Shown one piece after another: positions 13,993 through 23,307 of a DNA stretch of 58,570 nt; the first letter of the stretch is position 1, and each line of letters opens with the position of its first letter. The stretch is from positions 1-58,570 of the IMG/VR virus record IMGVR_UViG_3300021139_000016. One strand, 5' to 3'. A program made the position numbers and the translations under genes. Origin of the DNA: a virus. Below the pieces are notes generated by a model, which worked only from the letters and a program-made list of their open reading frames with translations, was not told the DNA's origin and ran no database searches.

Positions 13993-15447
13993 TTATATTT
14001 TTACCTTTTCGATACTGAAAGGATATTTTGCTTCCTTATAAAATTTCTTACGCTCTGTTAAATGTCTTTTTGCATACTTAGAGTTAGCAGTTATATCCCA
14101 GATTTGGACGAAGTCTTTGTCGTCTGCTTTCCTAATACCACGTCCAATAGATTGGATAACGCGGACAAAGCTCTTTCCGGGTTCCACAAGAACCAAGTTA
14201 AAGATCCTAGGAATATTAATCCCCACAGCGGCCACACCATAAGTCGCCACAATAATCTTATCATCACTTGTAGCAACTTCACGATATTGTTCCTTTCGTT
14301 TTACTGATTTGACCTTGCCGCTAATAAACACCGCTTCTGGTATCTGCTCAATGATAAAGTCTCCTGACTCAATCCTGTCTACTAATACCAGTGTATTTCC
14401 GTTTTCGGCAATACCTTTGATTAGTTTACTAACCCATCCCATCCTGTCTTTGTCTGTGACAAGATATTTTAATTCTGCCGGATAGCTTTCAAATTCTTTC
14501 CACTCTTGTGTCTGTACTACATTAACATGGCAAGTACTCAAGATACCTTTTTCTTGTAATTCGTGTGCAGTTACATATCCAACGACTGGTCCTAAACTAC
14601 ATTTAATACTTTCAAATTCTAAATCATCTTTAGGTACTGTACCAGTCAATCCCCATCGAATAGGAGCATTTCTTAAATTTTGTGTGAGTAAATTCTTTAG
14701 TACTTCGGCCTTTGCTTGATGGACTTCGTCAACAATGAGACAGTTAACTCCTTCAAGGAATTCGGCCAGCGTGATAAGATCTGCTTCTCCAGCTTTTGAT
14801 TTCTTATCTAATATATTAAGACTTTGCCATGTACAAATTGTATGTGTCTTGTTAAGGTCTTTCCTATCACCATAGTAAACACCAACATCTAACCCTACAT
14901 TGACATAATCTTCTTCGGTTTGCTCTACAAGACTTTTGTTTGGAACAATAACCAATGTACGACCATATTTTTCACATAGTTTACTCAGTGTAGCAGTCAT
15001 AATTGTTTTGCCTGCACCTGTTGCTACTGACTGCAATGCTTGAGGATTTTCGAGAAAGTTATTAACTACCTCAACTTGGTCATCGCGGAGTCTGATAGGT
15101 TGCCCAGCAAATCTATGTCCTTCCGGCCAGCAAAGATCTCCCCAAAAATCTTCTTTGATCTTTTCAAATTCTAGTGCTGGACTTTGTCTTAGATCTTCTA
15201 CCTCTACATAATATCCCCACTGGTCTAATAGAGGCAATATTCTATCAAGCATACTGACGTAGGTAGTTCCGCCCAGTCCAAAGAAAGAGGTACACCCGTC
15301 CCAACGGCCTAATTTATAAGCAGGTTGATAACGGGCGGCCTGATTAAAATACTTGAATTTTTTAACTAATTCTTTTCTAGTATCTAAATCTAAGTTCTCA
15401 AATTTTACATTGACCTCATCCCTGATGATCAGCTTTGCGGTAGACAA
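13993..15447 (-). CDS. uvsW: UvsW-like ATP-dependent helicase (SF2)
   Basis: 484 residues (T4 UvsW has 503), starting with TTG at 15447 behind an AAGGAG site 7 nt upstream. Motif I VATGAGKT (141-148), motif II DEVH (240-243), motif III TGT (268-270) and motif VI SIGRGIRK near 436. The N-terminal 110 residues form the small domain seen in UvsW (NQAARYQPAYKLGRWDG). It remodels recombination intermediates and R-loops and helps switch T4-type phages from origin- to recombination-dependent replication. It overlaps the upstream gene by 19 nt and belongs to the uvsX-uvsY-uvsW run. Confidence 0.92.
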   Translation of the reverse strand: MSTAKLIIRDEVNVKFENLDLDTRKELVKKFKYFNQAARYQPAYKLGRWDGCTSFFGLGGTTYVSMLDRILPLLDQWGYYVEVEDLRQSPALEFEKIKEDFWGDLCWPEGHRFAGQPIRLRDDQVEVVNNFLENPQALQSVATGAGKTIMTATLSKLCEKYGRTLVIVPNKSLVEQTEEDYVNVGLDVGVYYGDRKDLNKTHTICTWQSLNILDKKSKAGEADLITLAEFLEGVNCLIVDEVHQAKAEVLKNLLTQNLRNAPIRWGLTGTVPKDDLEFESIKCSLGPVVGYVTAHELQEKGILSTCHVNVVQTQEWKEFESYPAELKYLVTDKDRMGWVSKLIKGIAENGNTLVLVDRIESGDFIIEQIPEAVFISGKVKSVKRKEQYREVATSDDKIIVATYGVAAVGINIPRIFNLVLVEPGKSFVRVIQSIGRGIRKADDKDFVQIWDITANSKYAKRHLTERKKFYKEAKYPFSIEKVKI

Positions 15448-16655
15448 ACACTAACTCCTTGCGGCTTCTTATCATTATAATACACTATGTTAGGGGATGA
15501 TGTCAAGAGGATATTCATACTGAAGTGCATATTGCTGTAGTAACCTAAATTGATTACAGTATTGAATACTAATCCTGCCTTAACCAGTGGCTTAGGAATC
15601 TTTGTGCTAACAAAGATAATTTTGGTATTTTCGTCTGGCGTATTGTTAAGCTCATTTTCTTTAACATAGGTGTTAAACCCACCATTGTCTTGATTAGGAG
15701 TCCTAAACATCACAGCCATATCTTTATTTTCAATTCCAATACTTTTTGCATACTCGTGCCATGCTTTGGTATGTCTAATTTCACTACCACCTGGGATAAC
15801 AATTAGAATAGGACCACCATATAGCAAAGTATCTTTAAAATCGTCTAAAGGAATCTTAGTACTATCAACGTAGATAGTATTATGACCTTGTATCAATGCT
15901 GTAGTAACAGGAGAACACTCTTGTTGTTTTAATTCTGCATTGATCGTTTCGTCCCAAATACTAACACCGTAGTTTTTTGAGTGGAACAAAAATTCCATAA
16001 CATTGTTTGTTTCTGGAACAGGGATTCTGCCAGAATCATTTTTAAATTCATAGCCATCTCTAGTCTTGATGGCCATGATGGCATGTTGATCAGCATTACC
16101 GATGATCTCGTCTATCTGTCTAAACCATTCAGTAAATGTTGCGTCAACATCAAATCCTTTTGGAACAAAGTTTATACCTAACCATAGGATAGTTTCTTCA
16201 CGTAAAGAAAATTCCCAAGATTTAGAATCAGGATTCCAACCACCAATGTAAGACTTAGTATTTCCGTAATTATGTACGTGCGGAGGTGGAGCAACTTCTG
16301 TTACATATTCTTGTAAGAGTTTAATTAACTCCTGATCGTAAGGAAACTTTACTACGATTTTTTTATCTTCAATCGTAATCGATTTATTCTGATGCAATTT
16401 TCTAAAAGGATTTTGGAAAACAGGATTATCTAGATCAAGCGTTTGCTTAAAGTCTTTTTCTAAATCTGTCTTAAATCTTTTGAGTATCTTTAATGATAAG
16501 TGTGCTTGTTTTTCTGTAAGCGCATTACCCATTGATATTTGATTTGACACAGAGGTCAAGAAATTATAGTCCCAGCCGCCCGGAGGTACTATAGGGTCTT
16601 CAAAGATGTATTTGCCTTCTCCGACCAGACGTTGGATTAGTTGTTCTACAAACAT
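15429..16655 (-). CDS. unknown protein between uvsY and uvsW, possibly a degenerate helicase
   Basis: 408 residues. No Walker A motif is seen. The C-terminal third (TLLYGGPILIVIPGGSEIRH, KIIFVSTKIPKPLVKAG and FNTVINLGYYSN) has the strand pattern of a RecA-like fold, with a motif resembling helicase domain 2 in which stolen or inactive motifs would be expected. The N-terminal part is helical with PPPHVHNYG and IGGWNPDSKSWEF, the latter like the small W-rich accessory module of some SF2 enzymes. It overlaps uvsY by 1 nt and uvsW by 19 nt. Role unknown; a partner of UvsW is a reasonable guess from coupling. Confidence 0.5.
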   Translation of the reverse strand: MFVEQLIQRLVGEGKYIFEDPIVPPGGWDYNFLTSVSNQISMGNALTEKQAHLSLKILKRFKTDLEKDFKQTLDLDNPVFQNPFRKLHQNKSITIEDKKIVVKFPYDQELIKLLQEYVTEVAPPPHVHNYGNTKSYIGGWNPDSKSWEFSLREETILWLGINFVPKGFDVDATFTEWFRQIDEIIGNADQHAIMAIKTRDGYEFKNDSGRIPVPETNNVMEFLFHSKNYGVSIWDETINAELKQQECSPVTTALIQGHNTIYVDSTKIPLDDFKDTLLYGGPILIVIPGGSEIRHTKAWHEYAKSIGIENKDMAVMFRTPNQDNGGFNTYVKENELNNTPDENTKIIFVSTKIPKPLVKAGLVFNTVINLGYYSNMHFSMNILLTSSPNIVYYNDKKPQGVSVCLPQS

Positions 16656-17107
16656 TAGATATGCACATCTTCCATTCCGGCAGTTCTAAGTTTGATTATG
16701 TTAGAAACTTGCCATTGTTTAATATCAAGACCTTTAATAATCCCTAGCCATTGATTGCGTAACAAGGCAAACTCGTTAACAATTTTTTCTAGATCGACTA
16801 CGTCGGCCTCACCGTCAACATACTTTTCGCAGTCTCTGCTACTCAAAACACGTTGATAATTTTCTAGATACTTCTTAAACGCTTTCGAGCGAGTGCGTCT
16901 AAGTTCAATATTCAAATATTCCAAAACAGCTTCAATTTCTTGAAGCTGATTGAAACGTTGTTCGACGATGCCAGGAAGACCTGCAGAAGCCTTTTCAAGA
17001 TTTCCGTAGACTTTTACTTCCTTCCTAGCCTCTTCTAATTGAGAATAAAAATACTCAATACAGTCGGGCAAGTGAGAAATATCTCGACTAACCTTACTGT
17101 ACCACAT
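16655..17107 (-). CDS. uvsY: UvsY-like recombination mediator
   Basis: 150 residues (T4 UvsY has 137). Helical with a coiled N-terminal part, and the family block FKKYLENYQRVLSSRD-CEKYVDGE followed by VNEFALLRNQWLGIIKGLDIKQWQ, ending LRTAGMEDV. UvsY loads UvsX recombinase onto gp32-coated single-stranded DNA. Its start overlaps the stop of the small acidic gene (1 nt), which in turn follows uvsX, so all three are co-translated. Confidence 0.88.
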   Translation of the reverse strand: MWYSKVSRDISHLPDCIEYFYSQLEEARKEVKVYGNLEKASAGLPGIVEQRFNQLQEIEAVLEYLNIELRRTRSKAFKKYLENYQRVLSSRDCEKYVDGEADVVDLEKIVNEFALLRNQWLGIIKGLDIKQWQVSNIIKLRTAGMEDVHI

Positions 17108-17361
17108 TAATATTCCTCGTCTTCGTAGCCCATATTATCTTCATCATATGGTTCGTCATCATCCACACCCTCTTCTTCGATTACTAATTTAATAGCATCA
17201 TCCAAATGTGGGTCATAGCCTGTATAACCAGACAATGTATCTGCGCTGATATCGTTGCCTAGCAGAAAATCTACGTACTGATTAGCCGCCATTTCACGAT
17301 TCTTTTCAGGGATATATTCACGGAACATATCCCAAACTGTGATAATTAGATTCTCATCCAT
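17107..17361 (-). CDS. small acidic protein between uvsX and uvsY
   Basis: 84 residues. A helical start (LIITVWDMFREYIPEKNREMAANQYVDFLL is its first block) is followed by a very acidic tail with 15 D/E in the last 22 residues. Start and stop each overlap a neighbour by one base, so it is part of the uvsX-uvsY unit. The acidic tail could mimic DNA or bind a basic partner; gp32 in T4 uses its own acidic tail for such contacts. Function not known. Confidence 0.6.
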   Translation of the reverse strand: MDENLIITVWDMFREYIPEKNREMAANQYVDFLLGNDISADTLSGYTGYDPHLDDAIKLVIEEEGVDDDEPYDEDNMGYEDEEY

Positions 17362-18419
17362 TATGCTTCTTCTTCCTCTGATTCAATAGTTGTAGTAGTT
17401 GCGAGTGCTGAAGCATCCCACTCTTTCATGATGATATGTAACTTATCTTCAGTCCAGTTCTTGCGGAATTCTGCAACAATCTCACCAGTTTCCTTACTGG
17501 TGTATGCTAATTTATTACCTACCTTAGATAATACACCCATCTTTTCGAACATGTCAACTAATCCGGAAGTCGGCGCCATACCTGTTGAATAAGGAATTTT
17601 AACCTGTACACTTTCAAAAGGTTTAGCGTAACGTGTTTTCATAATCTTACACGCACTACGAATACCTAATACATCACTAACCTTGTTACCATCCTCATCC
17701 TCTTTGAGTTTGAGTTTCTTCATGGCAACCACGATAGAAGATGCGTAAACGAAGCCTTGTCCGCCTGAGATTTTATCATCTGGATCAAACATATCTTGCG
17801 AAGCGTATGTGTGATTAGTACATACCAGGCCGACGTTGTAATTACCAAACATATTAACACAATTACGAACCAGCGCCGTAAGTGCTTTAGGCTTTCTACC
17901 CATATCACCTTTTAAGTCTCCTGCTTCAAATTGATTAACGTCTGTTGGTGTTAACAACATACCTAATGAATCGATTACAAATAAAACTTTAGGACGATCT
18001 GCGGCATCCATAGCCTTATATTCAGTCATAAACTCGTTGATAGTTTTGGCTACATCATCAATCATAGCCATGTTAAGTTTCAACAGTTTATCTTCTGAAA
18101 TATCAACACCCAACGCTTCTAGCCACGCTTTATCTAAGGCATTTTCTGTGTCAACTAGGACAACATAAATTCCTTGTTCTTGAGCATGTTTAATAATGTT
18201 ACCAGAGCAGATATAACTTTTACCTGCACCAGATTCGCCTGCAAAAACTGTAACTTTTCCCAAAGGGACTCCTTTGAAGAAGTCCCCCGAGATAAGATAG
18301 TTTAGGGCGTAGTTACCGGTTGAAATCCAATCGGTAGGGTCGTTAAACCCGATTCCGAGTCCATCAATACTTTTGGTGATAGACTTGCGGAACTTCGAAA
18401 TATCGAAGGCCTTTCCCAT
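17361..18419 (-). CDS. uvsX: UvsX, RecA-family recombinase
   Basis: 352 residues (T4 UvsX has 391). Walker A GESGAGKS at 61-68, VDTENALD at 89-96, Walker B in VLFVIDSLGM (D150), and a GGQGFVYASS loop typical of the DNA-binding L2 region. It forms presynaptic filaments on single-stranded DNA and drives strand exchange for repair and recombination-primed replication. AAGGAGA lies 8 nt before ATG 18419, the strongest ribosome site in the block, and it follows gene 32 by 11 nt. Confidence 0.95.
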   Translation of the reverse strand: MGKAFDISKFRKSITKSIDGLGIGFNDPTDWISTGNYALNYLISGDFFKGVPLGKVTVFAGESGAGKSYICSGNIIKHAQEQGIYVVLVDTENALDKAWLEALGVDISEDKLLKLNMAMIDDVAKTINEFMTEYKAMDAADRPKVLFVIDSLGMLLTPTDVNQFEAGDLKGDMGRKPKALTALVRNCVNMFGNYNVGLVCTNHTYASQDMFDPDDKISGGQGFVYASSIVVAMKKLKLKEDEDGNKVSDVLGIRSACKIMKTRYAKPFESVQVKIPYSTGMAPTSGLVDMFEKMGVLSKVGNKLAYTSKETGEIVAEFRKNWTEDKLHIIMKEWDASALATTTTIESEEEEA

Positions 18420-18430
18420 AGTCTATCTCC

Positions 18431-19441
18431 TTATTGTTTTTGACGGTTACGGATCATTGCAAGAATGTCTTGCGCTCTTGCACTTGCCTCACTGCCAGCC
18501 GCTGGTGTAGCTTTCTCCGCCACAGGAGCAGATTCAGCAACTTGACTTGCGGGTGCTGATGCCGCACTCTCAAAAGGGATGTCATCTTCTTCCCCTGCTG
18601 GAGCACTTACCTTAGCAGATGTTGTGCCACTACCAGTTGCAGAGCCACTTCCGCCCATACCAGCTGGTTTGAAGTACTGACCCCAACGTTCCATGTCAAA
18701 TGCTTCGCCATCAACTGATGCTTCGAACATTTCTTTCATAACCTTGAGTTCAACTTCACCTGGTTTCTTAGGTAGGAAGTCTTTTAGATTGAACAAGCCA
18801 TATTGCTTGATTGCCGCTTGTTCTTCATCTGTCAATGCACGTTCACGACGAGCATACTTAGATGTTGAATAGTCAGCGTAGCCACCTTTTGATGTTTTAG
18901 TGATTTTGAAATCAACACCACGAAGTGTATCTGTTGGCAAATCTTCCATGTCTGGATCCATCAATGCCGCTTTAACGATGTTAAAGATTTGGCTACCGAT
19001 GATGAATCTACGGATTGGATTCTCAGGAGTCTTATCTTCCTTGAGTGGGCTGTCAACTACAAAGCCTTGGAACAAGTATGAACGCTTCTTCCAATACTTA
19101 CGACCCATATCTTCCAAACTCTTATCTTTAAACCAAGGACGAACCTCAGTAAGAATAGGACAGGTCTCGCCCCACATTTCCATGCAAGGTACTTGTACTG
19201 TTACGGGTTTAGAATTTGTTTCTCCCTTAACTCCTGCGAATGGCAATTTGATCATTGCACGTTCGATCCAGAAGAAAGTGTTGTCACCATCTGCATCTGG
19301 TAAAAAGCGTACTACCGCTTCTGAGTTTTCTGGGATATTCCAATGTGGGTAAATTGCGTTGTCGCCACCACCGGTCGATTGACCACTTGATTTGTTTTGC
19401 GCCTCTTGAAGTTTAGCGCGGATTTCTGCCAAAGTTGCCAT
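18431..19441 (-). CDS. 32: gp32 single-stranded DNA binding protein
   Basis: 336 residues (T4 gp32 has 301). The N-terminal B-like region (MATLAEIRAKLQEAQ) is followed by the OB-fold core with PHWNIPENSEAVVRFLPD and the zinc region PCMEMWGETCPI..VRPWFK, then YLFQGFVVDSP. The histidine often found after the first cysteine is methionine here. A low-complexity Ala/Ser/Gly linker leads to an acidic segment (GEEDDIPFE) and a helical tip, longer than in T4. It covers ssDNA and organises the replisome and recombination. AAGGAG precedes ATG 19441. Confidence 0.93.
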   Translation of the reverse strand: MATLAEIRAKLQEAQNKSSGQSTGGGDNAIYPHWNIPENSEAVVRFLPDADGDNTFFWIERAMIKLPFAGVKGETNSKPVTVQVPCMEMWGETCPILTEVRPWFKDKSLEDMGRKYWKKRSYLFQGFVVDSPLKEDKTPENPIRRFIIGSQIFNIVKAALMDPDMEDLPTDTLRGVDFKITKTSKGGYADYSTSKYARRERALTDEEQAAIKQYGLFNLKDFLPKKPGEVELKVMKEMFEASVDGEAFDMERWGQYFKPAGMGGSGSATGSGTTSAKVSAPAGEEDDIPFESAASAPASQVAESAPVAEKATPAAGSEASARAQDILAMIRNRQKQ

Positions 19442-19536
19442 AATGTTTCTCCTTAAATTTTATGCCTTTGTTTTGCCTGTTTCTTAAATGCAACTACATC
19501 TAAGAATCTGCATACATTAATTGTATGCTACTTTAT

Positions 19537-20337
19537 TTAGCTTGTCAAGCCTAAATCTCTTTTATTCTGATTATATTTTATCAATTGTGCTACGGTGTTA
19601 GGCCAGTTACGTTCTTCTTCTGGACTCCACCATATTTTAGCTTCTGCTGGAAAACTTCTGCAGAAGTTATGCTGTGCCTTATAGGTATTACCGGTAATTT
19701 CACGAAGTACATCTATACATTCGAAACTGTATAGTTCCGAGCGTTGCGCTGTTAATATAGAGCTATCAAAGTATTGAGGATGTATCCACCAGTCTTCAAA
19801 AAATTCGTTTTCTGAATACTGTTCTGGTTTTGCCGCCCAGGCTTTGACATCTCCAAACAAAGGAATGTATCCTAAGTCGGTTAATAATTTTCTCGATTCA
19901 TTTCTTGGCTCATCACCGTGCATGTATTTTTCATGCTCAAATGTCATGGCTTTGAATTTGATTCCTGCGTCTAAAATTCGTTTTAAGACAGCAAGACTTA
20001 GGCTTGTACCATCCGCATCTACGTCTAATGATATGTAATCAACTACTAGATCTGCTGGTATGTTTGCCTTGAGAAATTCGGTTAATTGACTAGATGTAGC
20101 ATCTGCTTGCACAAATGAATTGGCACGTTTACTGCTCCACTGCCAGCGAGCTTCACAATCTTGTATGTCAAACGCAAAGCCTGTCCATCCAAAATGCTGT
20201 TCTAATGTATAAGAATTGCTGGCTACTACCGGATGCCCTGCACTTATATCTAAGAAAAAACCATTACGTTTTTTGTTGAACAAATTAACAATAAATTCGT
20301 CCTGCTGTTCCAATGAGTGAAATTCAATAATATCCAT
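19537..20337 (-). CDS. FkbM-like methyltransferase
   Basis: 266 residues. A Rossmann-like start GFFLDISAGHPVVASNSYTLEQ (residues 26-47), WTGFAFDIQDCEA (50-63), SFVQADA, and YISLDVDADGTSLSLAV followed by AMTFEHEKY. This order matches FkbM-family class I SAM methyltransferases (G.f.DvG...G.nS..LE, G...E.....Y.vDa, iD.le.D.EG). The usual target is a sugar or other small molecule hydroxyl; the substrate here is unknown. It diverges from the oxygenase-like gene at 20378. The start is 6 nt after ATAAATT, a near-match to the promoter octamer. Confidence 0.65.
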   Translation of the reverse strand: MDIIEFHSLEQQDEFIVNLFNKKRNGFFLDISAGHPVVASNSYTLEQHFGWTGFAFDIQDCEARWQWSSKRANSFVQADATSSQLTEFLKANIPADLVVDYISLDVDADGTSLSLAVLKRILDAGIKFKAMTFEHEKYMHGDEPRNESRKLLTDLGYIPLFGDVKAWAAKPEQYSENEFFEDWWIHPQYFDSSILTAQRSELYSFECIDVLREITGNTYKAQHNFCRSFPAEAKIWWSPEEERNWPNTVAQLIKYNQNKRDLGLTS

Positions 20338-20364
20338 ATACTAATTTATCCTGTAAGGTTAGGT

Positions 20365-20372
20365 GTTAAATA
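20365..20372 (+). promoter_or_regulatory. late-promoter-like octamer GTTAAATA, 5 nt from start codon
   Basis: Plus strand; spacer TTCTT then ATG 20378, no Shine-Dalgarno. Confidence 0.6.
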
Positions 20373-20377
20373 TTCTT

Positions 20378-21004
20378 ATGAAATTTCCCACTCTGATAAT
20401 AGATGATTTTTTAGATGATCCAGACCTAATTAGGCACATGGCATTGTCTATGGATTATGCGCCTGCCCCTACAGGATTTTTTCCTGGTAAGCGCACAGGT
20501 CCTTTACATCTGATTGAGGAGCAATACTTTAACTACTTCTGCCACAAGTTATTTCGCATGGTACCGGGCGGATTTGAAGATTGGAAGATTGATACTTACT
20601 TCCAGTTGATAGATCCATTTATTAATGAGGCAGGCGAAATAGATCCTGATCTAAATTGGGGTTGGGTGCATACAGATGGAAAAAGTTGTGATCTAGCTGG
20701 AATACTATATCTTAATCCTACAGCAAATTTAGATGCTGGAACCAGTGTGTTCAGATCAGCTACTCCTGGAATTGATCCTCCAGACATAGGGCCAAAAAGA
20801 GAATTTTTTAAAACCAATAAGGGAAATAAAGCGATAGCTGATAGTATTAAAAACAATAGAGCACAATTTACTGAAGTTACTAGAATCAATAACGTTTACA
20901 ATAGATTGGCTTATTATGATGGACAAGATTACCATGCGGCTGGTAACTTGATTACTGGACCTGAGCCAAGATTGACTCAGGTATTTTTTGCTAGAAAGAT
21001 TTAG
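20378..21004 (+). CDS. 2-oxoglutarate/Fe(II) oxygenase-like protein
   Basis: 208 residues from ATG 20378; a GTG at 20363 is in frame but lies across the promoter octamer. WGWVHTDG...DLAGILYLNP (95-114) provides H98 and D100 of an H-x-D iron triad. YYDGQDYHAAGN supplies H186 and EPRLTQVFFARKI supplies R198 for 2-oxoglutarate. The layout matches the DUF6445/prolyl-hydroxylase-like double-stranded beta-helix proteins of bacteria and phages. Substrate unknown. It lies against a divergent methyltransferase gene, so a joint modification of a glycan or virion component is possible. Confidence 0.65.
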   Translation: MKFPTLIIDDFLDDPDLIRHMALSMDYAPAPTGFFPGKRTGPLHLIEEQYFNYFCHKLFRMVPGGFEDWKIDTYFQLIDPFINEAGEIDPDLNWGWVHTDGKSCDLAGILYLNPTANLDAGTSVFRSATPGIDPPDIGPKREFFKTNKGNKAIADSIKNNRAQFTEVTRINNVYNRLAYYDGQDYHAAGNLITGPEPRLTQVFFARKI

Positions 21005-21038
21005 TCTTTATACTTGTTGTATTTGTCGCGTACTTTAT

Positions 21039-23294
21039 CTAAGCTCTTGCTTTCTTTTTAGCTTGCATTTTTTCTTTAGCTAAACGTGCTACACGTTGAC
21101 TATCGGTTTCAAAACGCTTAGAAGAAACATTACCTTCTGGTTCTTTTTCTTTCTTAGCTTCGGCTAATGGAGGTAAACCGGCCAGTCTGCGCATACTTTC
21201 CATTTGCTGTCTGGATTCGCTTTCTGCTTGATACTTGGCTTGTAAGTGGTGTACTAATTTCTCTGCTAACTTACCAGCTCTTTCAGAACCAGTTTGTTTT
21301 TTGATATTAATACCAACACCTGTTGCACCTAATGGGCAACCGCCTGTTTCACGATCAATATGTGGTAATACTAATTCTGCAATCTGAGCAGGATGGATAT
21401 TGGTTTCTTCCATCTCTTCATCTACTTCGCCTGTATCTGCACCTTGCTGGATAGAACCACCTTTGGCCTGCATACGTAGCTTCTGTAAGAAACTTGCATC
21501 ATCATCTTCATCATCGTCACCTGCACCAGGAGCACTGATTGGGGGAGCAGATTTTTTATATTTTGGATCTAGTGTAGGTGTTGAAGAATTACCAGTAATT
21601 CTATTCCACTCTCTTTCTGCAAATTCTGGATCCATACCAGCACCAACTAACAGTTGATCAAACTGGCTTTGCATTTTTTCATTAGGAGTGATTTCACCAC
21701 TACGTATCTTGTCGCGCAATGCTTGAACCTTTGCATAAATTTCTCTGCCATTTGGGCCTAGATCTTGATAAGCACCTTCTTCTACACTTGACGATTTTTT
21801 ATTGATAGCAATAGCGGCTTGTTGTTCTGGGCTACCTGCTTCATCTACTGCGTTACCTTCATTAAAGTCATCCCAATCTTTAGGATCATGTTTTTCATAA
21901 TGTAGATATTCCATAGCCTCTTGACGACTCCACCCGTATTTTCGCATTAAATGTTGAATTTTTTCACTTTCGTCGTCATCAAACACTTCCATAGCAACTT
22001 TATCGGCCCATGCTTCAAATTCTGCACTTGGAGAACGCTGAGTTACCGGTCGACCGTCTCTTATAGTTCCGACATCATCAATTGGATATTGTACTACACT
22101 TCCACCGTTGTGATTAGCTTGCTGTGCTTCTTGTGGACTATTGAATGGGCCATCTGTGGGATCCTTGCTGAATCTATCAACGACATAATATCCCATTCTC
22201 CCGCCTAGGCTTTCTTTTGTTTCTTCGTGATCATCACAGCCACAATGTGAAACTGGCTCGTCACACGCATCACACATTTCTTCTTTTTCTTCACCTACGT
22301 AGTCTTCAAGATCGATTTCGCTTGTTTCTCTCATGATACTGTACAGCAACGGAAAGTATTGTGTTAAGTCTTCTTTGTAATGTGATATTGTAAATTTAGA
22401 TTTATAATCTTCTAGTGTTGCTGGATCTAGTTCTGATTGTTCTGAAAGATCAACGTTCTCTAGATTCTCTCTCCAAGATTCGTAATGTGTTTGCTTGGAT
22501 AAATTTTCAATCATTGATCTTAGTGTAGCCAATTTACTGCTTGCACGATCAACGATGCCTACGGCTTCTTGTGTTAATTGTTCTGCATTTCCAACTTGAC
22601 GTTTGAATGTACTTAATGCACGGATAGTTTCGCTCATTTTGATAATGGCAGTACCTGCTTCATCGTATGGCATACCGCCATTAGCAACGTGACGTTGCAT
22701 AGCTTTGGCACCTGCTAGATGAACAAAAGGATATTTGAATCTTTCTCCTGCTTCATTTTGAATGAACACAGATTTAATATTGTTAGGACGGCTACGAGCG
22801 CCTCTGTCTTCACCGACTTTGGTATTGTGGCGAATGATTAGTAATGTTTTTTCTAACGGGCGATAGCTACTCTTTGAACTACCGTACATTTGTGATTCTG
22901 TCATGTTATCTTCCTTAGATCCATTTACTGCAAGATATTGAAAATCGTTTTTCTCTAAGTTACCTTTTGTAATATCTCTTGTGTCAAATCGTAATAATCT
23001 ACGTTTAGCAAACTGGCGCATTTCTCTTAAAAAATTGAACCAAAAATCTTGGGTAACTGGATCGTGATCTTCTACGATTCCTTGGCTATAGAATAATTTT
23101 AAATTACCTAAATCGTTGATGCTTACGCTAACTCGTCCTAGGTTATTGCCTTCGACTACAAAGTCAAAATCAAAGAAACGAGCTTCTGTTGGGTTGATGG
23201 TTACAGCGCCAGTTTCGTCACCCATTTGTAGGTTAGAAAAGCGACTGCGTACTTTGTCAAATAAATCTTGTGCAATTAGTTCTATAGCATTCAT
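21039..23294 (-). CDS. large acidic phage protein of unknown function
   Basis: 751 residues. An ordered N-terminal domain (1-130, with ARFFDFDFVVEGNNLGRVSVS) is followed by helical segments. A possible zinc knot CDACDEPVSHCGCDDHEE lies in the middle (about 345-360), and the C-terminal half is long and low-complexity, acidic then basic (GAGDDDEDDD; ending KMQAKKKARA). It follows terminase gp17 by 11 nt and starts 5 nt after AATAAATA. Position and late promoter suggest a virion or packaging-related protein. Not recognised. Confidence 0.55.
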   Translation of the reverse strand: MNAIELIAQDLFDKVRSRFSNLQMGDETGAVTINPTEARFFDFDFVVEGNNLGRVSVSINDLGNLKLFYSQGIVEDHDPVTQDFWFNFLREMRQFAKRRLLRFDTRDITKGNLEKNDFQYLAVNGSKEDNMTESQMYGSSKSSYRPLEKTLLIIRHNTKVGEDRGARSRPNNIKSVFIQNEAGERFKYPFVHLAGAKAMQRHVANGGMPYDEAGTAIIKMSETIRALSTFKRQVGNAEQLTQEAVGIVDRASSKLATLRSMIENLSKQTHYESWRENLENVDLSEQSELDPATLEDYKSKFTISHYKEDLTQYFPLLYSIMRETSEIDLEDYVGEEKEEMCDACDEPVSHCGCDDHEETKESLGGRMGYYVVDRFSKDPTDGPFNSPQEAQQANHNGGSVVQYPIDDVGTIRDGRPVTQRSPSAEFEAWADKVAMEVFDDDESEKIQHLMRKYGWSRQEAMEYLHYEKHDPKDWDDFNEGNAVDEAGSPEQQAAIAINKKSSSVEEGAYQDLGPNGREIYAKVQALRDKIRSGEITPNEKMQSQFDQLLVGAGMDPEFAEREWNRITGNSSTPTLDPKYKKSAPPISAPGAGDDDEDDDASFLQKLRMQAKGGSIQQGADTGEVDEEMEETNIHPAQIAELVLPHIDRETGGCPLGATGVGINIKKQTGSERAGKLAEKLVHHLQAKYQAESESRQQMESMRRLAGLPPLAEAKKEKEPEGNVSSKRFETDSQRVARLAKEKMQAKKKARA

Positions 23295-23299
23295 GTGTG

Positions 23300-23307
23300 T
23301 ATTTATT
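23300..23307 (-). promoter_or_regulatory. late-promoter-like octamer AATAAATA, 5 nt from start codon
   Basis: Minus strand; spacer CACAC then ATG 23294. It overlaps the stop codon region of gene 17 (ends 23306). Confidence 0.6.
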
